Position numbers and translations under genes: made by a program. The notes under the pieces were generated by a model. That model had not been told where the DNA came from. It worked only from the letters and a program-made list of their open reading frames with translations, and ran no database searches. From positions 1-64,000 of the forward strand of contig CALVWR010000004.1 of the NCBI GenBank assembly GCA_944367565.1: a stretch of DNA of 64,000 nt, in the 5' to 3' direction. Numbering within the stretch: the stretch's first letter is position 1; every line of letters starts with the position of its first letter. Positions 7,345 through 19,452 of this stretch are shown in pieces. This stretch comes from an uncultured Clostridia bacterium. Its GTDB lineage: Bacteria; Bacillota; Clostridia; Christensenellales; Borkfalkiaceae.

Positions 7345-8091
7345 CTATGCGAAAATTGCCCTTACGGAATCGGTCTTCATCCACTCGAAGACGAGAACTG
7401 CAAGCGGATCGTCGGTCAGGCGCGCGATATTGCGGCTCTTTCCGCCGATAGCATAATCGTCTTCGCGTTCCAGCGTTTCGATTCCGCCGGTACTTGTAAT
7501 GTTATTGCCCATGCCGATGATGATATCGACGTCGCCTTCTTCATTGACTGCCGTACCGACGTCCGCCACGCCGAGTTCGGAAGCGTATTCGCGGATATCG
7601 ATCAGCATGGAATCCGGCGTATAACCGTTTTCCGTAAGGAAGGAATAAAGGGCTGTCGTAAAGTTATCCATCATCGTTTGCGTCAGTCCGGTCGTGCCGG
7701 TTTTCGCATACCAGCCTATGACGAAATCGTATTTCGGTTTTTCTCCGAAGACGGCGTAAACATTCACGGTGGCGCTGTTTTTTTCAACGGCGTCTTTGAC
7801 GTCGTCATAACGGATCAGACCTTTTTCCGGCAGAAGCAAATCTTCGCTGTCTGTCCCGGGCTGATAATCCGGTTTAAGCGACCAACCGAGAAAATCAAAG
7901 CCTGGTTTTGTCGGTTCGGGGACCACGGTATTATTGAAAATATTCACGGTGTACGACCCGCTGTAAACGCCGTTCACGTTGAGTACGACGTTTATATCTT
8001 TTTCAAATGCGGTCATCATACTGCATCCGGACATACACGCGAGCAGAACGGTCAACGTTCCCGCGAGCAATGCGCCTACGAGCTTTTTCAT
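7345..8091 (-). CDS. Lipoprotein with an InlB-type repeat
   Basis: A 248-residue lipoprotein. The first 23 residues form a signal peptide with lipobox MSGC (Cys23), so it should be anchored to the outer face of the membrane. Residues 30-80 resemble a Listeria-Bacteroides (InlB B) repeat, with PTKPGFDFLGWS. The remaining part (about 100-248) looks like a small binding fold with GADVGTA/GMGNNITSTGG-like loops, which I do not recognise; the end of the protein is LVFEWMKTDSVRAIFA. An upstream ATG exists, but AAGGAGA ends five bases before the ATG at 8091, which also starts the signal peptide. It is the first gene of an operon with the membrane hydrolase. Confidence 0.75.
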   Translation of the reverse strand: MKKLVGALLAGTLTVLLACMSGCSMMTAFEKDINVVLNVNGVYSGSYTVNIFNNTVVPEPTKPGFDFLGWSLKPDYQPGTDSEDLLLPEKGLIRYDDVKDAVEKNSATVNVYAVFGEKPKYDFVIGWYAKTGTTGLTQTMMDNFTTALYSFLTENGYTPDSMLIDIREYASELGVADVGTAVNEEGDVDIIIGMGNNITSTGGIETLEREDDYAIGGKSRNIARLTDDPLAVLVFEWMKTDSVRAIFA

Positions 8092-8241
8092 AATGATTCT
8101 CCTTAAAAGATTTTGCATTATTCCCGGCAGATTCTGTTAATGCCGCGCCTCCTTCTGCAATCGCGGCGTTTTTTACGCGACGTCGGGGATCAGCGTTTTC
8201 GGTGAAAGAAGTCCCTTTGAAAACGAGGTTTCTATATATCA

Positions 8242-8270
8242 ATTATATAACGAATAAATTTTAATGTCAA
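8242..8270 (-). promoter_or_regulatory. Consensus promoter of the lipoprotein / membrane hydrolase operon
   Basis: On the minus strand a perfect TTGACA (8265-8270) and TATAAT (8242-8247) are separated by 17 bases. The predicted leader is about 145 bases long before the lipoprotein ATG and includes a second AAGGAGG without a usable start codon. Confidence 0.85.
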
Positions 8271-8679
8271 TAGTGAAAATAAAATTATTCATCATTTTTG
8301 TAATGAATCTTTATATCAGGAAGACCGTTTTAAGAAAAACATTTTATTTAAAACAATCGAGGAAAAATCAATTTTTACGGATAAAATAAGGATGAAAAAA
8401 CGGGAAAAAGGACGAAGAACACTGAAAAACGGGCATAAAAAACCCGGAAAATAAAAAACCCGCCGTTGCCGACGGAAAAGACAATGATAACCCCGTTTTC
8501 AAAAACAGGCGAATGCCGCGCTTGCTGCTTCTGACCTCCTTAATGAAAAGGCTCTGCATATCAGCATAGACAAAACGGCTTCTGATTTATATTTGTGGAG
8601 CAATTCGTCTTCCCTATCGCACAGGGCAGGTCTGATTCTGTAATTATTGTAACACAAATCTTAAAAAAAGCAAAGCGGT
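8271..8679. other. Intergenic stretch without a supported gene
   Basis: About 400 bases between the pyridoxal-kinase-like gene and the lipoprotein promoter. Short open frames exist on the minus strand, including a 63-codon one, but they lack recognisable protein features. The one AAGGAGG (near 8535, minus strand) is not followed by a start codon. On the minus strand there are several G-rich blocks followed by T-runs (GGGTTTTTT twice between 8440 and 8465), which could be weak terminators for the upstream operon. I see no RNA gene I can name. Confidence 0.5.
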
Positions 8680-9498
8680 TTAACGTAAAGTTTTTAAAAA
8701 CGGAATAAAATTTACGCCATGGCGGCTGTCGATGTTCTGTCGGATACTGTACGCCATACATTCCGAAACGAAATCGGACGCTTTTTGAACGCAACTTTCC
8801 GCCGGTTCGCCGTTCAGAAGGTATCCGAGAAAAACGGAGTCGAAAAGATCGCCCGTCCCGGAATAGGATTTTTTCTGTAAAGAACATTCGTAAATCAGGG
8901 GGTTTCCTTCAAAAAAACAGGCGTTGAACATTTTTCCGTGCCATTCTGCGCCGGTAACGACGACATTTTTCGCCCCGTTGAGAAAAAGTTTCTCCGCCAG
9001 CGCGAGGAGATTGTCCGTAAAGGATTTTTCGTCCGGCAGACCGAGCACGGCGTGATAATCCCGCCCCGTCAGCAGACAGGCTTCGGTAAAGTTCGGGGTG
9101 ATATAATCCGCGCGGCGCGCCGCAAGTCTGTAGCGTTCCACGAAGGACGCGTCAAAGCATTTATAAAGTTCTCCCTTGTCTCCGAGAACGGGATCGAAGA
9201 AAAACAGCGCGCCGTAGTCGCGTGCAAGGTCGGCGGCTTTTTCGGGTAAAGAAGGATCCACGGAAAATCCCGCATAAACACAATCGGTTCTTTCCCCGAT
9301 TTTATTCCATTCCGCAACATAATTTCCGAAAAAAGAGGAAATATCTTTCATAAAGAAGCTGTCATACGCCGTCTGGTTGGATAAAACGGCGGTCGGAAAG
9401 GGATGCGTTTCGTGACCCAGAACGTTGAGGACGGGAATATTTGCGGTAAGCGAACAGTTTCCGTAAGCGGACAGATCGTTAAGTAGGGTTATTTTCAT
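8680..9498 (-). CDS. Pyridoxal/pyridoxamine kinase-like protein (PdxY/PdxK type)
   Basis: A 272-residue ribokinase-fold enzyme of the pyridoxal kinase group, which phosphorylates B6 vitamers with ATP in the cytoplasm. Recognisable blocks are ISAYG-like NDLSAYGNCSL at the N-terminus, PTAVLSNQT, the GF-x-D loop, DPVLGDKGELY, TPNFTEACLLTG, and the C-terminal GTGDLFDS with the catalytic aspartate. The ATG at 9498 has GAGGTG seven bases upstream and begins the conserved sequence; the open frame extends further without support. The start lies inside the end of the riboflavin transporter gene (20-base overlap), so translation is probably coupled and both sit under the FMN riboswitch. Confidence 0.82.
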   Translation of the reverse strand: MKITLLNDLSAYGNCSLTANIPVLNVLGHETHPFPTAVLSNQTAYDSFFMKDISSFFGNYVAEWNKIGERTDCVYAGFSVDPSLPEKAADLARDYGALFFFDPVLGDKGELYKCFDASFVERYRLAARRADYITPNFTEACLLTGRDYHAVLGLPDEKSFTDNLLALAEKLFLNGAKNVVVTGAEWHGKMFNACFFEGNPLIYECSLQKKSYSGTGDLFDSVFLGYLLNGEPAESCVQKASDFVSECMAYSIRQNIDSRHGVNFIPFLKTLR

Positions 9499-10078
9499 CG
9501 TGATGCACCTCTTTTTTCCATGAATCGGCGTCTTTTTTTGGCGCGTGCAGCGGGGAACGGAGAAATTTTGCAAGCGTTTTGCTTTTTGAAAAGATCAATA
9601 TGAAAACGTAGGCGGCGATCGTTCCGACAGCACCTTGTAAAACATCGTTCAAAACGGCTCCCGCGGCGGAAACGAAACCGCCGTAGAGCAAAGCGTTCGT
9701 AAAGAAATATCCGATCATCATTTCGCAGGAAGCGAGCAAAAAGGCGATAAGAACGGCGACGTGTCGGTTGAGTCCGGTCTTCAGAAAAGCGCGCAGCAAA
9801 ATGCCGGCGAGAGCGCCTTCCGCACCTTTGACGACAAAGGTGAACGGCGCGTAGATTGCGAAACCGGAAAGCACGTCGGCGAGAGCGCTTCCGATCGCGC
9901 CGGAAATCAGCGCGGGCAGCGGTCCGAAAAATGCGGCGATCAGAAAAATAAACGCGTCGCCCAGATTGGAATATCCCATCAAGGGATTCGGAAACCGGAA
10001 AAGCAGCGTGGCGATGAAAACAATCGCCGTAAAAACCGCAAGAAAGGAAAGGCGTTTTGCCGTAAAATATTTTACCAT
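9479..10078 (-). CDS. ribU: ECF transporter substrate-binding subunit, probably riboflavin (RibU-like)
   Basis: A 199-residue polytopic S component of an energy-coupling-factor transporter, with about six membrane segments. The pattern GDAFIFLIAAFFGPLPA, then GSALADVLSG and KGAEGALAG, fits the ECF-ribofla_trS family (PF07155). The FMN riboswitch directly upstream is the strongest evidence that riboflavin is the substrate. The shared EcfA/A'/T energising module is not in the window. The start at 10078 has GGGAGG six bases upstream; that Shine-Dalgarno is part of a terminator-like hairpin. The next gene, a pyridoxal-kinase-like enzyme, overlaps its end. Confidence 0.82.
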   Translation of the reverse strand: MVKYFTAKRLSFLAVFTAIVFIATLLFRFPNPLMGYSNLGDAFIFLIAAFFGPLPALISGAIGSALADVLSGFAIYAPFTFVVKGAEGALAGILLRAFLKTGLNRHVAVLIAFLLASCEMMIGYFFTNALLYGGFVSAAGAVLNDVLQGAVGTIAAYVFILIFSKSKTLAKFLRSPLHAPKKDADSWKKEVHHDENNPT

Positions 10079-10109
10079 AAAAAACCTCCCGAAAACAAAC
10101 TTCGGGAGG
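10079..10109 (-). terminator. Riboswitch expression platform: terminator hairpin that includes the Shine-Dalgarno
   Basis: On the minus strand CCTCCCGAA (10101-10109) pairs with TTCGGGAGG (10085-10093) around a seven-base loop, and six T residues follow immediately before the ATG of ribU. The right arm is also the ribosome binding site GGGAGG. The same hairpin can therefore stop transcription and, if read through while folded, block translation. A second hairpin (GCGCAGT...ACTGCGC, about 10130-10152) between aptamer and terminator could be the competing partner. Confidence 0.75.
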
Positions 10110-10160
10110 AGAAAAGCAATTTCTAAAAGCGCAGTCTCAATCACACTGCGCGAAGAATTG

Positions 10161-10285
10161 CAACTTTCCCAATCAGACTGTTTCTGGCGGTTACGGGATC
10201 GCACCGTATCGGCTGCTGGGGCTGTCGGACTCGTTCTTGAAAAAGACATTACCGCCGGTCGGGAATCACACCCTGCCCAAAGTTA
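10161..10285 (-). promoter_or_regulatory. FMN riboswitch (RFN element)
   Basis: The minus strand carries the conserved RFN blocks in order: P1 strand AACTTT, then GGGCAGGGTG, GATTCCCGACCGGCGGTAAT, a variable arm, GTCCGACAGCCC, and GATACGGTGCGATCCCGTA followed by ACCGCCAGAAACAGTCTGAT; the closing AAAGTT pairs with the first P1 strand. FMN binding to this class turns genes off. It precedes the riboflavin S component, as in other Bacillota. Confidence 0.9.
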
Positions 10286-10306
10286 CATTGATTATATTTA
10301 CAGAGA

Positions 10307-10335
10307 ATACTACGCTTTTCGAGCGAGAAAGTCAA
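10307..10335 (-). promoter_or_regulatory. Promoter of the FMN-riboswitch operon
   Basis: On the minus strand TTGACT (10330-10335) and TAGTAT (10307-10312) are separated by 17 bases. The -10 box ends about 20 bases before the first paired base of the aptamer, which is a normal distance. The boxes lie just before the end of the neighbouring SDR gene. Confidence 0.65.
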
Positions 10336-10341
10336 GCGAAT

Positions 10342-11193
10342 TCACAAAAAAGCGGAATTATTTTCGGAAGAAGATTTCTTTTCGTGAAAAATATCGGCAA
10401 AAATTTCGAGATCGCTTTTTTTGAGGACGGCGCGGATGGCTTTCGCGGTGAGAGAGGGAAAAAGTCGGTAAAAAAAGTTCATGGCTTTCGCGTCCGCGCC
10501 GGTGATGATGCGGATTTTGCGTTTTTTTATTTTTTTCAGGATCTTTCCGACCGCCCTGTCGACGGGGGTGCAGAATTTTTCCAGGATTTTATTGTCGGCG
10601 CCGCCGTTCTGACGGGAAAAGATATTGGTTTTTGTGAATCCGGGATAAACGCCTGCGACGTAGATCTGATTTTTATAATCCATGGCGAGACATTCCGTAA
10701 AGTTCCGTACCGCCGCTTTGGAAGCGGAGTAGAGCGCCGTGCCGACGACGGGCGCGAGGGCGGCGGAGCTTGATACGTTGACGACGGCAGGATCGGCGGA
10801 TTTTTTCAGCAGAGGGAGGAGCGCGGAAAAGGAGTAAAAGCAGGAAAGAAAGTTCGTGTAAAGGATTTCTTCCGCGTCTTTTGCGCTGTGATATTCCGTT
10901 TTTGCGAAGGGAAGGAGAAAGCCTGCGTTATTGATGAGAAGATCGGGCGTGAAGCCGATGCGTTGTAAGTCGCAGGCGAAATCGTTCCAGTTCTTTGCGT
11001 TGCTCACGTCGAAGACGCGATAAGTAAAGCCGGGAAGGTCATCTTGCAGAGCGCGGAGTTTTTCTTCGTTTCTGCCGATGCCGATCACGTTGCACCCGTA
11101 GTTTTTTACAAGGCGTACGGCGAGTTCCTTGCCGAATCCGCCCGAAGCGCCGCTGATGACGACGCGTTTGTTTTTAAGAACGTATTTTGCCAT
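10342..11193 (-). CDS. Short-chain dehydrogenase/reductase (SDR family)
   Basis: A 283-residue classical SDR that uses NAD(P)H. The cofactor motif is GASGGFGKE near the N-terminus, NNAG follows the DLL strand, and the active-site set is Ser in NVSSSAAL and YSASK (Tyr-x-x-x-Lys). The product should be cytoplasmic, acting on an unknown carbonyl or alcohol. The open frame runs far upstream, but a promoter overlaps that region and the conserved sequence starts at the ATG at 11193. No Shine-Dalgarno precedes this ATG. A -10 box ends six bases before it, so the mRNA is probably leaderless. It diverges from pcrA. Confidence 0.82.
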   Translation of the reverse strand: MAKYVLKNKRVVISGASGGFGKELAVRLVKNYGCNVIGIGRNEEKLRALQDDLPGFTYRVFDVSNAKNWNDFACDLQRIGFTPDLLINNAGFLLPFAKTEYHSAKDAEEILYTNFLSCFYSFSALLPLLKKSADPAVVNVSSSAALAPVVGTALYSASKAAVRNFTECLAMDYKNQIYVAGVYPGFTKTNIFSRQNGGADNKILEKFCTPVDRAVGKILKKIKKRKIRIITGADAKAMNFFYRLFPSLTAKAIRAVLKKSDLEIFADIFHEKKSSSENNSAFL

Positions 11194-11199
11194 GAAGTC

Positions 11200-11228
11200 A
11201 TGATACCACAAATCGTGTTTTTTTGCAA
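11200..11228 (-). promoter_or_regulatory. Promoter of the SDR gene, predicted leaderless
   Basis: On the minus strand TTGCAA (11223-11228) and TATCAT (11200-11205) are 17 bases apart. Only six bases (GACTTC) separate the -10 box from the ATG at 11193, which places the expected transcription start on the A of the ATG. Confidence 0.6.
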
Positions 11229-11239
11229 GCGACAATCGC

Positions 11240-11268
11240 TTGAAAAATCGCGTGCGGTATGATAAAAT
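11240..11268 (+). promoter_or_regulatory. Promoter of pcrA-ligA
   Basis: TTGAAA (11240-11245) and TAAAAT (11263-11268) are 17 bases apart. The leader is about 12 bases and contains GGAG at 11275-11278, eight bases before the pcrA ATG. It is divergent from the SDR promoter, with the two -35 boxes 12 bases apart. Confidence 0.7.
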
Positions 11269-11286
11269 AAAGTCGGAGAAAGTAAA

Positions 11287-15525
<4,239 letters not shown>

Positions 15526-15546
15526 AAGAAAGTAAAGGGTGCACAG

Positions 15547-16419
15547 ATGAAAAGCATGACCGGATACGGCAGGGCCGAATACAAAGATGATTTTATAGAT
15601 TTGCTCGTAGAGATCAGAACGGTGAACAACCGCAATCTGGATATCAATACGAAGATGCCGCGGGCGTTTGCGGGATTCGAAGATAAATTGCGCAAATGTA
15701 TTCAGAAGAGGATCCGCAGAGGGAGAACGGACGTCTTTGTATCTTTTTCGGACAATCGGGAAAAGGCAGGTCGGTTTGAAATCGATTATGCGCTGGCGGA
15801 AAGTTATGCGGCGGCGGCGAAGGCGCTGAGCGAACGGTGCGGTGTGGAAAACGACGTAACGGTCACGTCGCTGATGCGTCTGCCGGAGGTGATAAAAGAC
15901 GGCAACGCGTTTGACGACTGCTCGGAATTCGAATCGGTTTTGCTGGAAACGGCGGACAAGGCGCTTGACGTACTCGACGCGATGCGTACGGCGGAAGGCG
16001 GAAAACTCGTAACGGATATCGAGGTGCGGATGCAGACGGTTGCAAAGCTGGTGGAACGGATTGCGGAATGTGCGCCGAAAGTGAAGGAATCCTATGCGGA
16101 GAAACTGAAAGCCCGGATGGAAGAAGCGCTGAAAGACGTCGGATACGACGAGGCGCGGCTTTTAAGTGAAGTGGCGTTTTTTGCGGACAAGTCGAATATC
16201 GATGAAGAGATCACGCGGCTGCAATCGCACATTGCGCAGTTCGGTCGTCTTGTCGGAACGGAAGGCAGCGGCAAGCAGATCGATTTTCTGATCCAGGAAT
16301 TCAACAGAGAAGCGAATACGATCTGTTCCAAAGCGAACGACATCCGGATTACGGATCTCGGGCTGTTGCTGAAAGGGGAAATCGAAAAGATCCGCGAGCA
16401 AGTGCAGAATCTCGAATAG
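15547..16419 (+). CDS. yicC: YicC-family endoribonuclease
   Basis: A 290-residue protein of the YicC/YloC family, characterised as an endoribonuclease (E. coli YicC, Bacillus YloC). It begins with the invariant MKSMTGYGRAE, contains VEIRTVNNRNLDI, and ends in the DUF1732 region with ITRLQSHIAQF, GKQIDFLIQEFNREANTICSK (family-defining), and a coiled C-terminus. Size and domains are complete. In Bacillus remA lies between this gene and gmk; here gmk follows directly after eight bases. Confidence 0.93.
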   Translation: MKSMTGYGRAEYKDDFIDLLVEIRTVNNRNLDINTKMPRAFAGFEDKLRKCIQKRIRRGRTDVFVSFSDNREKAGRFEIDYALAESYAAAAKALSERCGVENDVTVTSLMRLPEVIKDGNAFDDCSEFESVLLETADKALDVLDAMRTAEGGKLVTDIEVRMQTVAKLVERIAECAPKVKESYAEKLKARMEEALKDVGYDEARLLSEVAFFADKSNIDEEITRLQSHIAQFGRLVGTEGSGKQIDFLIQEFNREANTICSKANDIRITDLGLLLKGEIEKIREQVQNLE

Positions 16420-16427
16420 GAGCGCAT

Positions 16428-16982
16428 ATGAAACATAAATTATTTGTCCTTTCCGGACCGTCCGGGGTAGGGAAAGGAACGCTTGCGAATATGATCAGGG
16501 AGCGGAACGACGATATCGCGCTGAGCGTATCCTGTACCACGCGTGCGCCGAGAGCGGGCGAACGGGACGGGGTGGATTACTTTTTCTTGAGTAAGGAAGA
16601 ATTTCTGCGGCGCGCGAATCTGAATTTGTTTTATGAATATTCGGAGCATTTCGATAATTTTTACGGAACGCCCAGAGATTATGTGGAAGAGGCGCTGAAG
16701 AGTAAAAACGTTCTGCTGGAAATAGACGTGAACGGCGGCGAGCTGGTGAAGAAGCAGTGTCCGGAGGCGGTGCTGATTTTTCTGAAAGCGCCTTCGTTGG
16801 AAGCGCTCAGGGACAGGCTGGTTCACCGGAACACGGAAAGTTTTGAAAAGATCGAGAAACGTCTTGCGCGGCTCGATTATGAATACGGTTTGGAACGGGA
16901 TTACGATTATGTCGTGGTCAACGACAAACTTGAAAATGCTTATAAAGAACTGATGGAGATCATCAGAAAGGAGAGTGAGTGA
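16428..16982 (+). CDS. gmk: Guanylate kinase
   Basis: A 184-residue GMP kinase that converts GMP to GDP with ATP. The P-loop GPSGVGKGT lies at 10-18. The GMP-binding segment has SCTTRAPRAGERDGVDYFF, and EYSEHFDNFYGTP and LEIDVNGG follow. Note that the P-loop reads GKGT, a normal variant. AGGAG precedes the ATG. It overlaps no neighbour but shares its 3' end with the rpoZ ribosome site. Two guaA genes elsewhere in the window feed the same pathway. Confidence 0.96.
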   Translation: MKHKLFVLSGPSGVGKGTLANMIRERNDDIALSVSCTTRAPRAGERDGVDYFFLSKEEFLRRANLNLFYEYSEHFDNFYGTPRDYVEEALKSKNVLLEIDVNGGELVKKQCPEAVLIFLKAPSLEALRDRLVHRNTESFEKIEKRLARLDYEYGLERDYDYVVVNDKLENAYKELMEIIRKESE

Positions 16983-16983
16983 A

Positions 16984-17187
16984 ATGATACAGGAACCGCC
17001 AATCGATGCGCTTGCGGAAAAAATCGGATCGAAATATGCGTTGTGTGTTGTGGCGTCGAAACGGGCGCGGCAGTTATTGGAACAGGCGCAGAACCAGGGG
17101 TTGAGTGATCTGCCGGGGAATAAAAAAGCGCTGTCCGTGGCCGCGCAGGAAATTTACGACGGCAAACTCATTGCGAGCGAAGATTAA
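16984..17187 (+). CDS. rpoZ: RNA polymerase omega subunit
   Basis: A 67-residue omega subunit that helps assemble the beta-prime subunit. It shows the conserved core: PPIDALAEKIGSKYALCVVA, SKRARQL, and the late KALSVAAQEIYDGK. A GTG nine bases upstream would also open the frame, but AAAGGAG ends only one base before it and ten bases before the ATG at 16984, so the ATG is chosen. It directly follows gmk, as in most Bacillota. coaBC, which usually comes next, is absent here. Confidence 0.93.
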   Translation: MIQEPPIDALAEKIGSKYALCVVASKRARQLLEQAQNQGLSDLPGNKKALSVAAQEIYDGKLIASED

Positions 17188-17252
17188 ATAAGCATGACAG
17201 AATGTGTTCGCGCAAATGCCCGAACATATTTTGTTTTTCGGAGAAACTACGG

Positions 17253-19442
17253 ATGTACGTCGATGTGATCGTCGATATATTAAGCGGCGAAACGGACAGA
17301 ATATTTGAATATTATTACGAAGGCGACGATATCCGTGCGGGAGAGCGGGTGATCGTGCCGTTCGGCAGGACGCAGAAAGACGGGTTTGTGATACGGGTCA
17401 AAGAAAAGGCCGATTACGAAGGCGGACAGATCCGGCGCGTGACGGCGCGGCTTGATGCGATTCCGGCGCTGACGAAGGAATGTTTGCAGCTGGCGGAGCG
17501 GATTTCGGCGGAATTTTTTGTAAGCAAGGCGGCGGCGTTGCGGCTGTTTCTTCCTACCGAGATGCGCAGAGGAACGGTGCGTGAGCAATTTGTCAAATAT
17601 GCGCAATATGCCGCAGAAGATTTTGATAAGGCGATGCTTTCTCTGAAAAAGAACGCGGCGAAGCAGAGAGCGGCGCTTACATACATCAGGGAAGCGGGAA
17701 GAGCGAGGCTTAACGAACTGAACGAACGATACGGAAGCGGAGCGGTAACCGCGTTGCGGGAAAAAGGGTTTATCGCGGTTTCGGAAGAGAAGACAAACCG
17801 GCGGCCGTATACGGCGTTGGACAGAGAAGAAAAGAGCGTGGAGCTTACGGCGGAACAGCGCGCGGCGGTAGAAAACATTGAAAAAACCGAAAAGCGCGTG
17901 ACCTTGTTGCACGGGGTAACGGGGAGCGGGAAGACGGAAGTTTATCTGACGCTGATCAGAAAAGTACTCGACCAAGGCAAAACGGCGATACTGCTCGTGC
18001 CGGAAATCTCCCTGACGCCGCAGATGGTGCGGAATTTACGGGGCAGATTTGCAGATGCGTGTGCGATTTTGCACAGCGGACTGACGCCGGGAGAGCGGTT
18101 TGACGAGTGGTGGAGGCTTAGAAGCGGCGAGGCGCGGATCGCGGTAGGCGCGCGGAGCGCGGTGTTTGCGCCGTTGGAAAACGTGGGGCTGATCGTGGTG
18201 GACGAGGAGCATGACGGAAGTTATCAGAGCGAATCGGCGCCGCGGTACAATACGTTGACCGTTGCGCAGTACCGTGCGCGTTATAACGGAGCGAAGGTCG
18301 TCATCGGGAGCGCGACGCCTTCGATCGAATCGTACCGGCTGGCGAAAGAGGGCGTGTACAATCTTGCGGAAATGACAAAGCGCATCAATCAGCGCGCGTT
18401 GCCGGAAGTAGAGATTGTCGATATGCGTCGGGAAGTGCGGCGAGGGAATAATACGGTTTTTTCCGGTGCGCTGAAGGCGGAGCTGAAAGAGGTGCTGGAC
18501 AAAGGACAGCAGGCGATTCTGTTTCTGAATCAGAGGGGATATTCGAAGAGTGTGATCTGCACGTCGTGCGGGTATGTGCCGAAATGCGAAGCGTGCGATG
18601 TATCGCTTACCTATCATCTGGAAGAGAACGCGCTGAAGTGTCATTACTGTAATGCAAAATACAAGATGATCCGAAAATGTCCCGAATGCGGAAGCGAGCT
18701 GTTGCGTTACGGCGGGATCGGGACGCAGAGGGTGGTCAACGAATTACAGAAGTTGTTTCCTTCGGCGTCGATTCTCCGTATGGACAGGGATACGACGCAG
18801 TCGAAAGAGGGACATCTGAAGATTTTGGGGGAATTTTCCAAAAAGAAAGCGGATATTCTCGTCGGCACGCAGATGATCGCAAAGGGACATGATTTTCCTT
18901 CGGTGACGCTCGTGGGGATTCTCGACGGGGACATGAGCCTTCATTTTGCCGATTACAGGAGCGGGGAGAGGACGTTTCAGCTTCTTACGCAGGTAGCGGG
19001 TAGGAGCGGGAGAGCCGGAGAAGCAGGGAAGGTCATCCTGCAGACGTACCAGCCGGAAAATCAGGTACTGCGGCTTGCGGTTCAGTACAATTACAAGGAA
19101 TTTTACGAAAGGGAGATCGCGCTGCGCAGGGCGACGGGATTTCCGCCTTTCACGGAGATTATCAGGGTGCTGGTCTTCGGGGAGGACGATGCGAAAACAA
19201 GGGAAGTTCTGCGCGCGGTCTATGAACCGTTGCACGCGGAATATGAAAAACAGACGGAAGGGTTTCGGTATTTCGGATCTATGAAGGCGCCGATCAAACG
19301 GCTGAACAATAAATTCCGCTATCAGGTGCTGATGCGGACTTCGATCAGAAATTTCAGATACCGCGTAATGGAAATTTGCGCAAACGTGAAGGTACGCGGC
19401 GTGTATGTGAATGTCGAAGTCAATCCGAATAATTTGACGTAG
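17253..19442 (+). CDS. priA: Primosomal protein N' (replication restart helicase PriA)
   Basis: A 729-residue superfamily 2 helicase that reloads the replisome at stalled forks. The N-terminal 3'-end binding domain starts with VIVDILSGETDRIFEY. Walker A (GVTGSGKT) is near residue 222, the DEEH box near 316, and the zinc-binding insert with paired cysteines (CTSCGYVPKCEAC ... CHYC ... CPECG) spans about 436-483. The open frame could start 51 bases earlier, but GGAG upstream and family alignment favour the ATG at 17253. Confidence 0.95.
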   Translation: MYVDVIVDILSGETDRIFEYYYEGDDIRAGERVIVPFGRTQKDGFVIRVKEKADYEGGQIRRVTARLDAIPALTKECLQLAERISAEFFVSKAAALRLFLPTEMRRGTVREQFVKYAQYAAEDFDKAMLSLKKNAAKQRAALTYIREAGRARLNELNERYGSGAVTALREKGFIAVSEEKTNRRPYTALDREEKSVELTAEQRAAVENIEKTEKRVTLLHGVTGSGKTEVYLTLIRKVLDQGKTAILLVPEISLTPQMVRNLRGRFADACAILHSGLTPGERFDEWWRLRSGEARIAVGARSAVFAPLENVGLIVVDEEHDGSYQSESAPRYNTLTVAQYRARYNGAKVVIGSATPSIESYRLAKEGVYNLAEMTKRINQRALPEVEIVDMRREVRRGNNTVFSGALKAELKEVLDKGQQAILFLNQRGYSKSVICTSCGYVPKCEACDVSLTYHLEENALKCHYCNAKYKMIRKCPECGSELLRYGGIGTQRVVNELQKLFPSASILRMDRDTTQSKEGHLKILGEFSKKKADILVGTQMIAKGHDFPSVTLVGILDGDMSLHFADYRSGERTFQLLTQVAGRSGRAGEAGKVILQTYQPENQVLRLAVQYNYKEFYEREIALRRATGFPPFTEIIRVLVFGEDDAKTREVLRAVYEPLHAEYEKQTEGFRYFGSMKAPIKRLNNKFRYQVLMRTSIRNFRYRVMEICANVKVRGVYVNVEVNPNNLT

Positions 19443-19452
19443 AGGAAAGAAA

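Noticed and set aside
6484-8106. A long + strand open frame of 540 codons
   Set aside because: It lies antisense to the membrane hydrolase and lipoprotein, which have ribosome sites, signal peptide and motifs. Its product has no recognisable domain; long antisense frames are expected with this codon usage.
8368-8559. A minus-strand 63-codon frame near an AAGGAGG, also considered as a small RNA
   Set aside because: The AAGGAGG lies inside the frame, not before its start. The peptide is Phe/Ser-rich without a motif. I could not match the stretch to SRP RNA, 6S RNA or a riboswitch.
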